From NCBI RefSeq assembly GCF_040782645.1, contig NZ_CP160403.1, positions 3,844,001 through 3,908,000 on the forward strand: a stretch of 64,000 nt of DNA. The letters are read 5' to 3'. Under the pieces are notes generated by a model. It did not search any database. It was not told where the DNA came from and saw only the letters and a list, made by a program, of their open reading frames with translations. The position numbers were made by a program, and so were the translations under genes. The stretch comes from Streptomyces sp. HUAS ZL42 (GTDB lineage Bacteria > Actinomycetota > Actinomycetes > Streptomycetales > Streptomycetaceae). This document shows positions 46,496-54,241 of this stretch, piece by piece (the stretch's first letter is position 1; each line of letters starts with the position of its first letter).

Positions 46496-47173
46496 GTGCC
46501 TTCCCTGTTGCTGATCGAGGACGACGACGCCATCCGGACGGCCCTGGAGCTCTCACTGACGCGCCAGGGACACCGCGTGGCGACCGCTGCCAGCGGTGAG
46601 GACGGTCTGAAGCTGCTGCGTGAGCAGCGGCCGGATCTGATCGTGCTGGACGTGATGCTGCCCGGCATCGACGGATTCGAGGTGTGCCGGCGCATCCGGC
46701 GCACGGACCAGTTGCCGATCATTCTGCTCACCGCGCGGAGTGATGACATCGACGTCGTCGTCGGGCTCGAGTCCGGCGCCGACGACTACGTCGTCAAGCC
46801 CGTGCAGGGGCGAGTGCTCGACGCCCGTATCCGGGCCGTGCTGCGGCGCGGCGAGCGGGAGGCCAATGACGCCGCGTCCTTCGGGAGCCTCGTCATCGAC
46901 CGCGCCGCCATGACGGTCACCAAGAACGGCCAGGATCTCCAGCTCACCCCGACCGAGCTGCGGCTGCTGCTCGAGCTAAGCCGACGGCCGGGGCAGGCCC
47001 TGTCGCGGCAGCAGTTGCTGCGGCTGGTGTGGGAGCACGACTACCTCGGTGACTCGCGGCTCGTCGACGCCTGTGTGCAGCGGCTGCGCGCCAAGGTCGA
47101 GGACGTTCCGTCGTCCCCGACGCTCATCCGTACCGTGCGTGGCGTCGGCTACCGGCTGGACACGCCTCAGTGA
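46496..47173 (+). CDS. afsQ1: Response regulator AfsQ1
   Basis: 225 residues from GTG 46496, the same length as the S. coelicolor protein, which it matches almost throughout. Receiver domain with phosphorylated Asp52 (LIVLDVMLPG), acidic cluster (LIEDDDA) and Lys (VKPV), followed by an OmpR-type winged helix (LVIDRAAMTVTKNGQDLQLTPTEL ... GVGYRL). The start codon lies 6 bp from a CAGAAT hexamer, suggesting leaderless initiation. The gene overlaps afsQ2 by 4 bp (GTGA). Confidence 0.96.
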   Translation: MPSLLLIEDDDAIRTALELSLTRQGHRVATAASGEDGLKLLREQRPDLIVLDVMLPGIDGFEVCRRIRRTDQLPIILLTARSDDIDVVVGLESGADDYVVKPVQGRVLDARIRAVLRRGEREANDAASFGSLVIDRAAMTVTKNGQDLQLTPTELRLLLELSRRPGQALSRQQLLRLVWEHDYLGDSRLVDACVQRLRAKVEDVPSSPTLIRTVRGVGYRLDTPQ

Positions 47174-48726
47174 CACGTGAGCAAGGGGGCGTCCGCGGGT
47201 GGGCCGCGGCTCGTAAGGGACATCTGTCACGGCTGCGCTTCACCAGTCTGCGACTCCGGCTCGTCGTCGTGTTCGGGCTGGTCGCGCTCACCGCCGCCGT
47301 GTCCGCTTCCGGTATCGCCTACTGGCTCAACCGCGAGGCCGTGCTCACCCGCACCCAGGGTGCGGTGCTACGCGACTTCGAGCAGGAGATGCAGAACCGC
47401 GCGGGTGCTCTGCCCGAGCATCCGTCGCAGGACGAGCTCCAGCACACCGCGGGACAGATGGCCAACAGCAGCCAGCGGTTCAGTGTGCTGCTGGTCGCCG
47501 AGGACGGGAGCGGGAAGACCGTCTACGGCAGCTCCGGCGGGCTCAGCGGGTTCTCCCTGGACGACGTGCCCGCCTCCCTGCGTGCCGCCGTGAACAAGCA
47601 GCAGGACGTCTCCGGCAGCAACAAGTCGCCGTACCACCTGTACTGGCAGCGCGTCGTCGACGACGGCAACCCCTACCTCGTCGCCGGTACGAAGGTGATC
47701 GGCGGCGGCCCGACCGGCTACATGCTCAAGTCCCTCGACCAGGAGGCCAAGGACCTCAACTCGCTGGCCTGGTCGCTCGGCATCGCCACGGGCCTCGCTC
47801 TGATCGGCGCCGCGCTGCTCGCGCAGGCCGCCGCCACGACCGTACTGAAGCCCGTGCACCGGCTCGGGGTCGCCGCACGCCGGCTCGGCGAGGGCAAGCT
47901 CGACACCCGGCTGCGGGTGTCGGGGACCGACGAACTCGCGGATCTTTCAAGGACTTTCAACCTGGCTGCGGAGGCGCTCGAGAAACGGGTCGCCGACATG
48001 GCGGCCCGGGACGACGCCTCGCGCCGCTTCGTCGCGGATATGTCGCACGAGCTGCGTACGCCGCTCACGGCCATCACCGCCGTCACCGAAGTGCTGGAGG
48101 AGGAGCTCGGCTCCGAGGCCGGCGGCATCGATCCGATGATCGAGCCCGCGGTGCGGTTGGTCGTGAGCGAGACACGGCGGCTCAACGACCTCGTCGAGAA
48201 CCTCATGGAGGTCACCCGCTTCGACGCGGGCACCGCCCGGCTCGTCCTGGACGACGTCGATCTGGCCGACCAGATCACCGCCTGCATCGACGCCCGGGCC
48301 TGGCTGGACGCCGTCGAGCTGGACGCGGAGCGCGGCATCCACGCGCGCCTCGACCCGCGTCGCCTGGACGTGATACTCGCCAACCTCATCGGCAACGCCC
48401 TCAAGCACGGCGGCTCACCCGTGCGGGTCTCCGTCCGCGCCGCGGACGACGAGATCGTCATCGCCGTGCGCGACCACGGTCCCGGCATCCCGGAGGACGT
48501 CCTGCCGCACGTCTTCGACCGCTTCTACAAGGCCAGCGCATCCCGGCCGCGCTCCGAGGGCAGCGGGCTCGGCCTGTCCATCGCCCTGGAGAACGCCCAC
48601 ATCCACGGCGGCGAGATCACCGCCGCGAACTCGCCCGAGGGCGGTGCGGTGTTCACGCTGCGGCTGCCGCGGGACGCCTCCGAGCTGGCGGAGCAGGCCG
48701 AGAAGGACAAGGGGGATGCCTCGTGA
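47170..48726 (+). CDS. afsQ2: Sensor histidine kinase AfsQ2
   Basis: 518 residues. Short cytoplasmic N-terminus, membrane helix 1 (~30-52), an extracytoplasmic sensor loop of ~150 residues, helix 2 (~200-222), a HAMP domain, then HisKA with His293 (MSHELRTPLTAI), N-box (IGNALKHG), G1 (DHGPGIPEDVL) and G2 (GSGLGLSIALENAHIHGG). It phosphorylates AfsQ1. In S. coelicolor the pair activates antibiotic production under glutamate conditions and responds to nitrogen. Overlap with afsQ1 (4 bp) and the next gene (4 bp) indicates translational coupling. Confidence 0.95.
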   Translation: MTREQGGVRGWAAARKGHLSRLRFTSLRLRLVVVFGLVALTAAVSASGIAYWLNREAVLTRTQGAVLRDFEQEMQNRAGALPEHPSQDELQHTAGQMANSSQRFSVLLVAEDGSGKTVYGSSGGLSGFSLDDVPASLRAAVNKQQDVSGSNKSPYHLYWQRVVDDGNPYLVAGTKVIGGGPTGYMLKSLDQEAKDLNSLAWSLGIATGLALIGAALLAQAAATTVLKPVHRLGVAARRLGEGKLDTRLRVSGTDELADLSRTFNLAAEALEKRVADMAARDDASRRFVADMSHELRTPLTAITAVTEVLEEELGSEAGGIDPMIEPAVRLVVSETRRLNDLVENLMEVTRFDAGTARLVLDDVDLADQITACIDARAWLDAVELDAERGIHARLDPRRLDVILANLIGNALKHGGSPVRVSVRAADDEIVIAVRDHGPGIPEDVLPHVFDRFYKASASRPRSEGSGLGLSIALENAHIHGGEITAANSPEGGAVFTLRLPRDASELAEQAEKDKGDAS

Positions 48727-49325
48727 ACGTACGCCGCCTGTTCGCGCTGCCGTTACTGGCCGCGCTGCTCACCGGCTGCGGGATCCGGGCCACGGAGGTC
48801 CCGACCGACTTCGGGCCCGCGCCCTCCCGCGTACGTTGCTCGCTGACCGAGCCGGATGTCTCGACGCAGTCCTCGCGCGGGGTCCCCGTGCAGGTGTTCC
48901 TGCTGTGCGGCTCGTCCCTGGTGGCCGTCGACCGGTCCGTGCGCGTCCCGGACGGTGCGGCGGACTCGAAGCGGCGCGTACTGGTGGCGCAGGGGCTGCT
49001 CGACGAGCTCGCCGAGACGCCGTCGCCCGCCGAGAAGGAGGCCGGGTACACGACGGACGTGCGCGGTGGGATGAACGTGAGCGGGCCGGGCCCGAAGGAC
49101 CCGGACGACGCACTGCGGCTGAGCACTCCGCCGGACGCCCTCACCTCGTACGCCCTCGCGCAGATCGTCTGTACGTTCTCCGACTCGGCGGCGGCCGAGG
49201 GCGACGGCTCCGTCATCCTGGGCGGGCCGGGCAGCGAGCCGCTGCGCCGCTACGAGTGCACGGCCGAGGTGCGTTCCCGTCCCGGCAGCACGGAGCCGCC
49301 TTCCGCGGAGGTCGCCGGGGGCTGA
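48723..49325 (+). CDS. AfsQ-operon lipoprotein
   Basis: 200 residues from GTG 48723. Signal peptide RLFALPLLAALLTGC with lipobox LLTGC. The mature region has two or three Cys (SRVRCSLTEPDV; VFLLCGSSLV; IVCTFSD) and RRVLVAQGLLDELAETPSPAEKEAGY, reminiscent of the GerMN-like domain of LpqB-type lipoproteins. It overlaps afsQ2 by 4 bp, so it is co-translated with the sensor kinase and could modulate it. Homologues occupy the same position in other Streptomyces. Confidence 0.88.
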   Translation: MNVRRLFALPLLAALLTGCGIRATEVPTDFGPAPSRVRCSLTEPDVSTQSSRGVPVQVFLLCGSSLVAVDRSVRVPDGAADSKRRVLVAQGLLDELAETPSPAEKEAGYTTDVRGGMNVSGPGPKDPDDALRLSTPPDALTSYALAQIVCTFSDSAAAEGDGSVILGGPGSEPLRRYECTAEVRSRPGSTEPPSAEVAGG

Positions 49326-49406
49326 ATTCCGGGTGTGGCGGAAGCCTCATCCGGGTACGGGGGTCTTCCCGGAACCGATCGTGCCGACGGTCGCGTCTAG
49401 GGGGGC

Positions 49407-49958
49407 GTGCAGCGTCAAGGCTCCATCGGCGGCAGCGCCGCGATCCGCATACGTGTGACAGGGGGTGTCCTCCTCGTCGCACACCTCGCGTTCGTCGCCT
49501 GGTTCGCGCTGCGGCCCCTGGACGTCCCCTGGGTGGCACCCGCCAACCTCCGCCCGTTCGCCGGCATCCGGGCCGATCTGGCGCTGGGCGGGCCGGAGGC
49601 GGTTCGGCGCATCGGCGAGGGGCTCGGCCTCCTCGCTCCCCTCGGCGTCCTGCTCCCGACCGCCCACGGCCGGGTCTCCGTCTCACCCCTCGCGTCCCTG
49701 GTCCGTACGGTGACCGCCGGCGCCCTGCTCTCCCTGGCCATCGCCCTGCTGCAGACCGGCGTGCCCGGCCGGGTCCCGGACGTCGACTCGGTGCTTCTGA
49801 ACACCGTGGGCGTGGCGCTGGCGCACATCGCCGTCGTCCCCGCCGCCCGCTCCTGGCTCCGCCGCAGGACCGAGCGCCGCAACCGATCGGCTGTCCGCCA
49901 GGAGGAGACCTCTCAGGGACGGACCCCGACGATTCCCAGGGTCGGGATCGCACCGTAG
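49407..49958 (+). CDS. VanZ-like membrane protein
   Basis: 183 residues from GTG 49407, with a G-rich site (GGGGGGC) directly upstream. Four hydrophobic segments, beginning GGVLLVAHLAFVAWFALRPL. The VanZ signature NLRPFAGI (usually NxxPF) and the C-terminal VDSVLLNTVGVALAH (often D(x)xxNxxG) are present. VanZ-like proteins are linked to teicoplanin tolerance in vancomycin clusters, but this stand-alone chromosomal copy has no neighbouring van genes. A basic cytoplasmic tail of ~35 residues follows. Confidence 0.85.
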   Translation: MQRQGSIGGSAAIRIRVTGGVLLVAHLAFVAWFALRPLDVPWVAPANLRPFAGIRADLALGGPEAVRRIGEGLGLLAPLGVLLPTAHGRVSVSPLASLVRTVTAGALLSLAIALLQTGVPGRVPDVDSVLLNTVGVALAHIAVVPAARSWLRRRTERRNRSAVRQEETSQGRTPTIPRVGIAP

Positions 49959-50108
49959 AGCGACGCTTTGCCTGTTTCGGCTGAGTACCGTGGTTGGCAG
50001 ATGGGCAACCAACCAGTCCACACCAACCGACGGCGAGGGCCGTGCAAGAGCACGATTCCCAACACGCCGGCCGCGAGGGAGCCGAAGGGCGCGCCGGTGT
50101 CGAGGCGG

Positions 50109-50152
50109 CATGGGGGCACCTCCCGCTCGAGCGAAGCCGAGAGTGGGGGAGC
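50109..50152. repeat. Dispersed Streptomyces repeat (GGGGGCACCTCCC type)
   Basis: GGGGGCACCTCCCGCTCGAG followed by GAGAGTGGGGGAG is a frequent intergenic element in Streptomyces genomes, from general experience with such genomes. It is the main content of the 290-bp gap 49959-50248 before the PspC-like gene. Confidence 0.55.
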
Positions 50153-50248
50153 GCGGAGGCCCGAAGGGCTGAGCACGATCGGCGCCTCGACACCGGCAGA
50201 AGGCGCCCGTAGGCGACCGAGCCATCCAACACACACGGGAGAAATGAC

Positions 50249-50449
50249 ATGACCGCCCTCGCCCGCCCCACCGACGGCCGCATGATCGGCGGAGTCTGCG
50301 CAGCGCTGGCACGGCGCTTCGGTACCTCCGCGACGACGATGCGAGTGATCTTCCTGCTGTCCTGCCTGCTTCCGGGCCCGCAGTTCCTGCTCTACATAGC
50401 GCTGTGGATCCTGCTTCCCTCGGAGGACAAGGCGCGGACGGCCTGGTGA
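50249..50449 (+). CDS. PspC-domain small membrane protein
   Basis: 66 residues. MTALARPTDGRMIGGVCAAL is the PspC signature (RMIGGVCAGLA-like), followed by ARRFGTSATTMRVIFLLSCLL and a membrane helix (GPQFLLYIALWILLP). Stand-alone PspC modules of this size are frequent in Streptomyces. Related to envelope stress protein PspC; precise role unknown. ATG 50249 follows GGGAGAAA. Terminated by the hairpin at 50469. Confidence 0.9.
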   Translation: MTALARPTDGRMIGGVCAALARRFGTSATTMRVIFLLSCLLPGPQFLLYIALWILLPSEDKARTAW

Positions 50450-50468
50450 GTCACCGCCGTACGAACGC

Positions 50469-50508
50469 CGGCGGGGCGCACCTCCGGACATGGAGGTGCG
50501 CCCCGCCG
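50469..50508. terminator. Bidirectional hairpin terminator
   Basis: CGGCGGGGCGCACCTCC (50469-50485) pairs perfectly with GGAGGTGCGCCCCGCCG (50492-50508) around a 6-nt loop. It lies between the PspC-like gene and the convergent repeat-containing secreted protein. Confidence 0.9.
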
Positions 50509-50522
50509 ACGCGCTCAGGGGT

Positions 50523-51023
50523 TCAGCTCACCGGGAGCGTGTGCACCAGACCCGGGGCGTTCACGTCGTCGTGCACGGGGAGGGTGTGCACCAGACCGGG
50601 GGCGTTCACGTCGTCGTGCACGGGGAGGGTGTGCACCAGACCCGGGGTGGGCACGTCGTCCTGGACCGGGAGCGTGTGCACGAGACCGGGCGCGGGGACG
50701 CCGTGCGCGGGCACCCCGTGCACCGGCAGACCGCCCAGCAGCCCGGAGACCGGCTTGGCGGGGCCGTCGGCGAGCAGTTCCCCGGCGACCGGCTGCGCGG
50801 CGGCGAGGCTCGCGCCGGCCGCGTTCTGTCCCTGAGTCAGCGCCTGGTCGGCACCCGGCAGCGCCTTGGAGACGTTCTCCGCCGGCAGCGTCCGGGTGAC
50901 GGTGTCCAGTGCCTGGGATGCGTCGGGGACGGCCGGGGCGGCGTTCGCGGCGCCCGCGCCGGCGGCGGCGAAGGCGGCACCGAGAGCGGCGACACCGAGG
51001 GTCTTGGCGGCAGACTGCTTCAT
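50523..51023 (-). CDS. Secreted protein with C-terminal 15-residue repeats
   Basis: 166 residues from ATG 51023. Signal peptide MKQSAAKTLGVAALGAAFAA ending AANAA. The mature N-terminal part is Ala/Gln-rich (ASQALDTVTRTLPAENVSKA; DQALTQGQNAAGASL). The C-terminus carries four nearly identical units of the form (A/T)PGLVHTLPV(H/Q)DDV(N/P), the last truncated after PV. No domain recognised. It could be a surface-exposed structural or binding protein; the open frame upstream of ATG 51023 is not conserved. Confidence 0.78.
   Translation of the reverse strand: MKQSAAKTLGVAALGAAFAAAGAGAANAAPAVPDASQALDTVTRTLPAENVSKALPGADQALTQGQNAAGASLAAAQPVAGELLADGPAKPVSGLLGGLPVHGVPAHGVPAPGLVHTLPVQDDVPTPGLVHTLPVHDDVNAPGLVHTLPVHDDVNAPGLVHTLPVS
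50526..50705. repeat. Four tandem 45-bp repeats inside the secreted protein gene
   Basis: The block GTGTGCACCAGACC (fourth copy GTGTGCACGAGACC) begins at 50539, 50584, 50629 and 50674, exactly 45 bp apart, encoding the 15-residue repeats of the protein. Identity is high between units 1-3, lower in unit 4, indicating recent expansion. Confidence 0.9.
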
Positions 51024-51160
51024 GAAATGCGTCCTCGAAATGGATGACGGGAACCGAGCGGTCCACGACCGTAAACACGCGAACCGGCCCGCCGCAAACA
51101 TCGAAATGCGGACGGATTGTGAATACCCGTCCGCATTCCGTGCCCCCGGATACCCCCGGA

Positions 51161-52324
51161 TCAGCCCGCCGATTCCTCGGAACCGCTGGTCGAAGCGGTC
51201 TGCTGGAACAGCCATTCGGCCTTCAGCTCTGCATATCCGGGCTTGATGACGTCATTGATCATCGCCAGTCGTTCATCGAAAGGAATGAACGCTGATTTCA
51301 TCGCATTGACGGAGAACCACTGCATGTCGTCGAGCGTGTAACCGAATGCGCCGACCAGGTGCTCGAATTCCCGGCTCATGCTCGTGCCCGACATCAGGCG
51401 GTTGTCCGTGTTGACGGTGGCGCGGAAGTGCAGGCGCCGCAGCAGGCCGATCGGATGCTCGGCGTACGACGCCGCCGCCCCGGTCTGGAGGTTGGAGCTG
51501 GGGCACATCTCGAGGGGGATGCGCTTGTCGCGGACGTAGGAGGCGAGCCGCCCGAGCTTGACCGAGCCGTCGGCGTGCACCTGGATGTCGTCGATGATGC
51601 GCACCCCGTGTCCGAGCCGGTCGGCGCCGCACCACTGCAGGGCCTGCCAGATGGACGGCAGGCCGAACGCTTCGCCGGCGTGGATGGTGAAGTGGTTGTT
51701 CTCGCGCTTGAGGTACTCGAAGGCGTCCAGGTGCCGGGTGGGCGGGTAGCCGGCCTCGGCGCCGGCGATGTCGAAGCCCACGACGCCCAGGTCCCGGTAC
51801 CGGTTGGCGAGTTCGGCGATCTCCAGGGCGCGGGCGGCGTGGCGCATGGCGGTGAGCAGGGCGCCGACGCGGATGCGGTGGCCGTTCGCCCTCGCCCGCC
51901 GCTCCCCTTCCCGGAAGCCCTCGTTGACGGCCTCGACGACCTCTTCCAGGGTCAGTCCGCCCTCGAGGTGCTGCTCGGGCGCGTACCGCACCTCGGCGTA
52001 GACGACGCCGTCCTCGGCGAGGTCCTCGGCGCACTCGGTGGCGACCCGCACGAGCGCGTCGCGCGTCTGCATGACGCCGACGGTGTGGGAGAAGGTCTCC
52101 AGATACCGCTCCAGGGAGCCGGAGTCGGCGGCCTCCCGGAACCAGACGCCGAGCTTGTCGGGGTCCGTTTCGGGCAGGTGGGAGTACCCGGTTTCCCGGG
52201 CGAGTTCGACGATCGTGCCGGGGCGCAGCCCGCCGTCGAGGTGGTCGTGCAGCAGAACCTTGGGCGCCCGGCGGATCTGGTCCGAGCTCGGGGTGCTGCC
52301 CGTCTGGATGCTCTGGCTCGTCAT
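51161..52324 (-). CDS. add: Adenosine deaminase
   Basis: 387 residues. Deaminates adenosine/deoxyadenosine to inosine/deoxyinosine. Metal and catalytic motifs are in place: HDHLDGGL (first His pair), TIHAGE (catalytic Glu), [10 protein letters not shown] and the [13 protein letters not shown] end. TAGAGT (52331-52336, minus strand) lies 6 bp upstream of ATG with no Shine-Dalgarno site, suggesting a leaderless transcript. Operator 3 is directly upstream. Supplies the PNP with inosine. The C-terminal ~15 residues are Ser/Gly-rich. Confidence 0.96.
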   Translation of the reverse strand: MTSQSIQTGSTPSSDQIRRAPKVLLHDHLDGGLRPGTIVELARETGYSHLPETDPDKLGVWFREAADSGSLERYLETFSHTVGVMQTRDALVRVATECAEDLAEDGVVYAEVRYAPEQHLEGGLTLEEVVEAVNEGFREGERRARANGHRIRVGALLTAMRHAARALEIAELANRYRDLGVVGFDIAGAEAGYPPTRHLDAFEYLKRENNHFTIHAGEAFGLPSIWQALQWCGADRLGHGVRIIDDIQVHADGSVKLGRLASYVRDKRIPLEMCPSSNLQTGAAASYAEHPIGLLRRLHFRATVNTDNRLMSGTSMSREFEHLVGAFGYTLDDMQWFSVNAMKSAFIPFDERLAMINDVIKPGYAELKAEWLFQQTASTSGSEESAG

Positions 52325-52340
52325 TTCCGCACTCTAACTC

Positions 52341-52352
52341 CTACGCGCGTAG
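52341..52352. promoter_or_regulatory. Nucleoside-regulon operator 3 (CTACGCGCGTAG) at the add promoter
   Basis: A perfect copy of the 12-bp palindrome, 17 bp before the add start codon and 4 bp upstream of the probable -10 TAGAGT (52331-52336). A bound repressor would occupy the promoter spacer. It also lies in the divergent region shared with the hydrolase-like gene at 52437. Confidence 0.75.
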
Positions 52353-52436
52353 ATCACCCGTTGTACGAATCGGTCGATACGTAACGGTGACCGCACGGAC
52401 GGGTCGCGTACGGCCCACTTCTGACACTGTTCTGTC

Positions 52437-53213
52437 ATGGCACAGCAAGCGACGCCGGTCCGAACGGCCCGGCTGGGCAGGGCGCTCGGCCCGGAGCCGA
52501 CGGCGGTGAGCGGGGTGGTGCTGCTGCTCCCGGGCGGCGACGAGGTCTCCCACCGCAGGCCCTCCCCCATGCTCTCCGCCGCCTCCGTACGAGCGCTCGG
52601 CCGCCGCCTCACGCGCGCGGGACACGACAAGGGCCTGGCCACGCATGTCGTGCACTACCGCTACCGCGGATGGAACGGCACCGACGCGAACCTGGCGAGC
52701 GACGCACTGTGGGCTGCCGACGAGGCCGTACGACGCTACGGGGACGTCCCGGTCTGTCTCGCCGGACCCGGCATGGGCGGCCGGGCCGCGCTGCACGCCG
52801 GTGGGCACGAGGCCGTCAACTCCGTACTCGCGCTCGCTCCTTGGCTGCCGGAGGAGGATGTGGCCGCGTCGCCCGAACCGGTGAAGCAGCTTGTGGGGCG
52901 GCGGGTGTTGATCGTGCACGGCACGAATGACGAGCGGACCGATCCCGAGTTGTCGTTCCGGCTGGCCGCTCGGGCGAAGAAGGCGAACCGGGACGTGTGC
53001 CGGTTCGAAGTGCATGCGGACGGACACGGGTTGCAGCAGTACCGGGATGAAGTCCTCGCGTTGGCCGAGGACTTCGTCATGGGGGCGCTGTTCGGCCGGG
53101 TGATTTCACGTCCGTTGGAGGATGCGATGGCGGCTCCGCCTCCCTTGGGGTTGCGGATGCCGTTGGCCGCGGGGTTCGGCAAGTCCTTGGGACGGTCTGT
53201 TCGGGGGGGTTGA
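52437..53213 (+). CDS. Alpha/beta-hydrolase-fold protein lacking the nucleophile
   Basis: 258 residues. Core hydrolase features: VVLLLPGGDEVSHRRPSP, a strand-helix VHYRYRGWNGTD, and RVLIVHGTNDERTDPELS as the Asp-bearing strand; the C-terminal half has the His-containing FEVHADGHGL. The nucleophile elbow, normally G-x-S-x-G, reads CLAGPGMGGRAAL, i.e. Gly in place of Ser. The protein may therefore be a non-catalytic hydrolase homologue. Divergent from add, with 112 bp between the starts. Confidence 0.85.
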   Translation: MAQQATPVRTARLGRALGPEPTAVSGVVLLLPGGDEVSHRRPSPMLSAASVRALGRRLTRAGHDKGLATHVVHYRYRGWNGTDANLASDALWAADEAVRRYGDVPVCLAGPGMGGRAALHAGGHEAVNSVLALAPWLPEEDVAASPEPVKQLVGRRVLIVHGTNDERTDPELSFRLAARAKKANRDVCRFEVHADGHGLQQYRDEVLALAEDFVMGALFGRVISRPLEDAMAAPPPLGLRMPLAAGFGKSLGRSVRGG

Positions 53214-53227
53214 GGTGCCGCGCCCCC

Positions 53228-54148
53228 TCAGGTGAGCAAGCTCCCCTTTCTTGAAAGCAGGAACTTCTTGAAGGCTGCCACCGGGGGTGTGTCCGGGTGG
53301 CCTGTCAGCCAGGCCACGCCGATTTCTCGGGCCGCTCTTGGGGCTGTGACCGTCAGTTCCACCACCCCGGGGCGGGGTACGGCGGGCGGGGGCAGGAGGG
53401 CGACGCCCAGGCCTGCCGCGACCAGGCCCCGCAGCGTCTCCGCCTCCTCGCCCTCGAAGGCGATGCGCGGCTTGAAGCCCGCCTCCCTGCACAGGTGGTC
53501 GGTGATGCGGCGCATGCCGTAGCCGGGCTCCAGAGTCACGAACGTCTCTTCGGCGGCCTCCGCGAGGCGGACGCGCCTGCGGGCGGCGAGGCGATGGTCG
53601 GCGGGTACGACGAGGCGCAGCTTCTGCTCGTCGAGGCGGCGGGCGACGAGGTCGGGGGCGTCCGGGACCGGGGAGGTCAGGCACAGGTCCAGCTCGCCCG
53701 CCCGCAGCCGCTCGAGCATCGCCTCGCCGGCGTCCTGGACGAGGCTGAAGCGGACGCGGGGGTGGTCGGCACGGAAGGCCTGGAGGAGGCCGGGGACCGT
53801 CTCGGCGCCCATGGTGTGCAGGAAGCCGAACGCGACCTTTCCGGTGGCCGGGTCGGCGTCGGCGCGCACCTCGTCGGCGGCGCGCTCCATCTCGGCGAGG
53901 GCGCGCTCGACGGAGGTGAGGAAGGTGCGGCCGGCGGGTGTCAGGGAGACCGTACGGCCGTGGCGGGCGAACAGGTCGACGCCGAGGTCCGCTTCGAGGC
54001 GGACCATGGCGCGGGAGAGGGTGGACTGCGGGACGTTCATCTCCTGCGCGGCGCGGGTGACGTGCTCGGTGCGGGCGACGCCGGCGAAGTGGGCGAGGCG
54101 CGGGGCGAGCAACATGACGATGTCTTCTGTGTCACTGGACGGTGACAT
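53228..54148 (-). CDS. LysR-family transcriptional regulator
   Basis: 306 residues. N-terminal HTH (LLAPRLAHFAGVARTEHVTR, AAQEMNVPQSTLSRAMVRLE, DLGVDLFARHGRTVSLTPAG) and a substrate-binding domain (KVAFGFLHTMGAETVPGLLQ; FSLVQDAGEAMLERLRAGELDL; ERLRLVVPADH-like LRLVVPADHRLA). Start at ATG 54148; an earlier in-frame ATG (54175) adds only MHQQRSSAR. It is divergent from an MFS transporter gene (54242) that it probably regulates. Confidence 0.92.
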   Translation of the reverse strand: MSPSSDTEDIVMLLAPRLAHFAGVARTEHVTRAAQEMNVPQSTLSRAMVRLEADLGVDLFARHGRTVSLTPAGRTFLTSVERALAEMERAADEVRADADPATGKVAFGFLHTMGAETVPGLLQAFRADHPRVRFSLVQDAGEAMLERLRAGELDLCLTSPVPDAPDLVARRLDEQKLRLVVPADHRLAARRRVRLAEAAEETFVTLEPGYGMRRITDHLCREAGFKPRIAFEGEEAETLRGLVAAGLGVALLPPPAVPRPGVVELTVTAPRAAREIGVAWLTGHPDTPPVAAFKKFLLSRKGSLLT

Positions 54149-54169
54149 CCGAGCCGATGACCTCTGTTG

Positions 54170-54206
54170 ATGCATCACGGGAACGATTATGACGATTCCG
54201 TGCATT
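54170..54206. promoter_or_regulatory. Candidate LysR operator between LysR and MFS genes
   Basis: An imperfect inverted repeat: ATGCATCACGGGAAC at 54170-54184 and GATTCCGTGCAT at 54194-54205, with an AT-rich centre. The length and the ATTATGAC centre suit a LysR regulatory box, which typically controls both the regulator and the divergent MFS gene. Confidence 0.45.
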
Positions 54207-54241
54207 GGACGGATGAGCCGGGGCGTACGTAGCTTCGAGGC

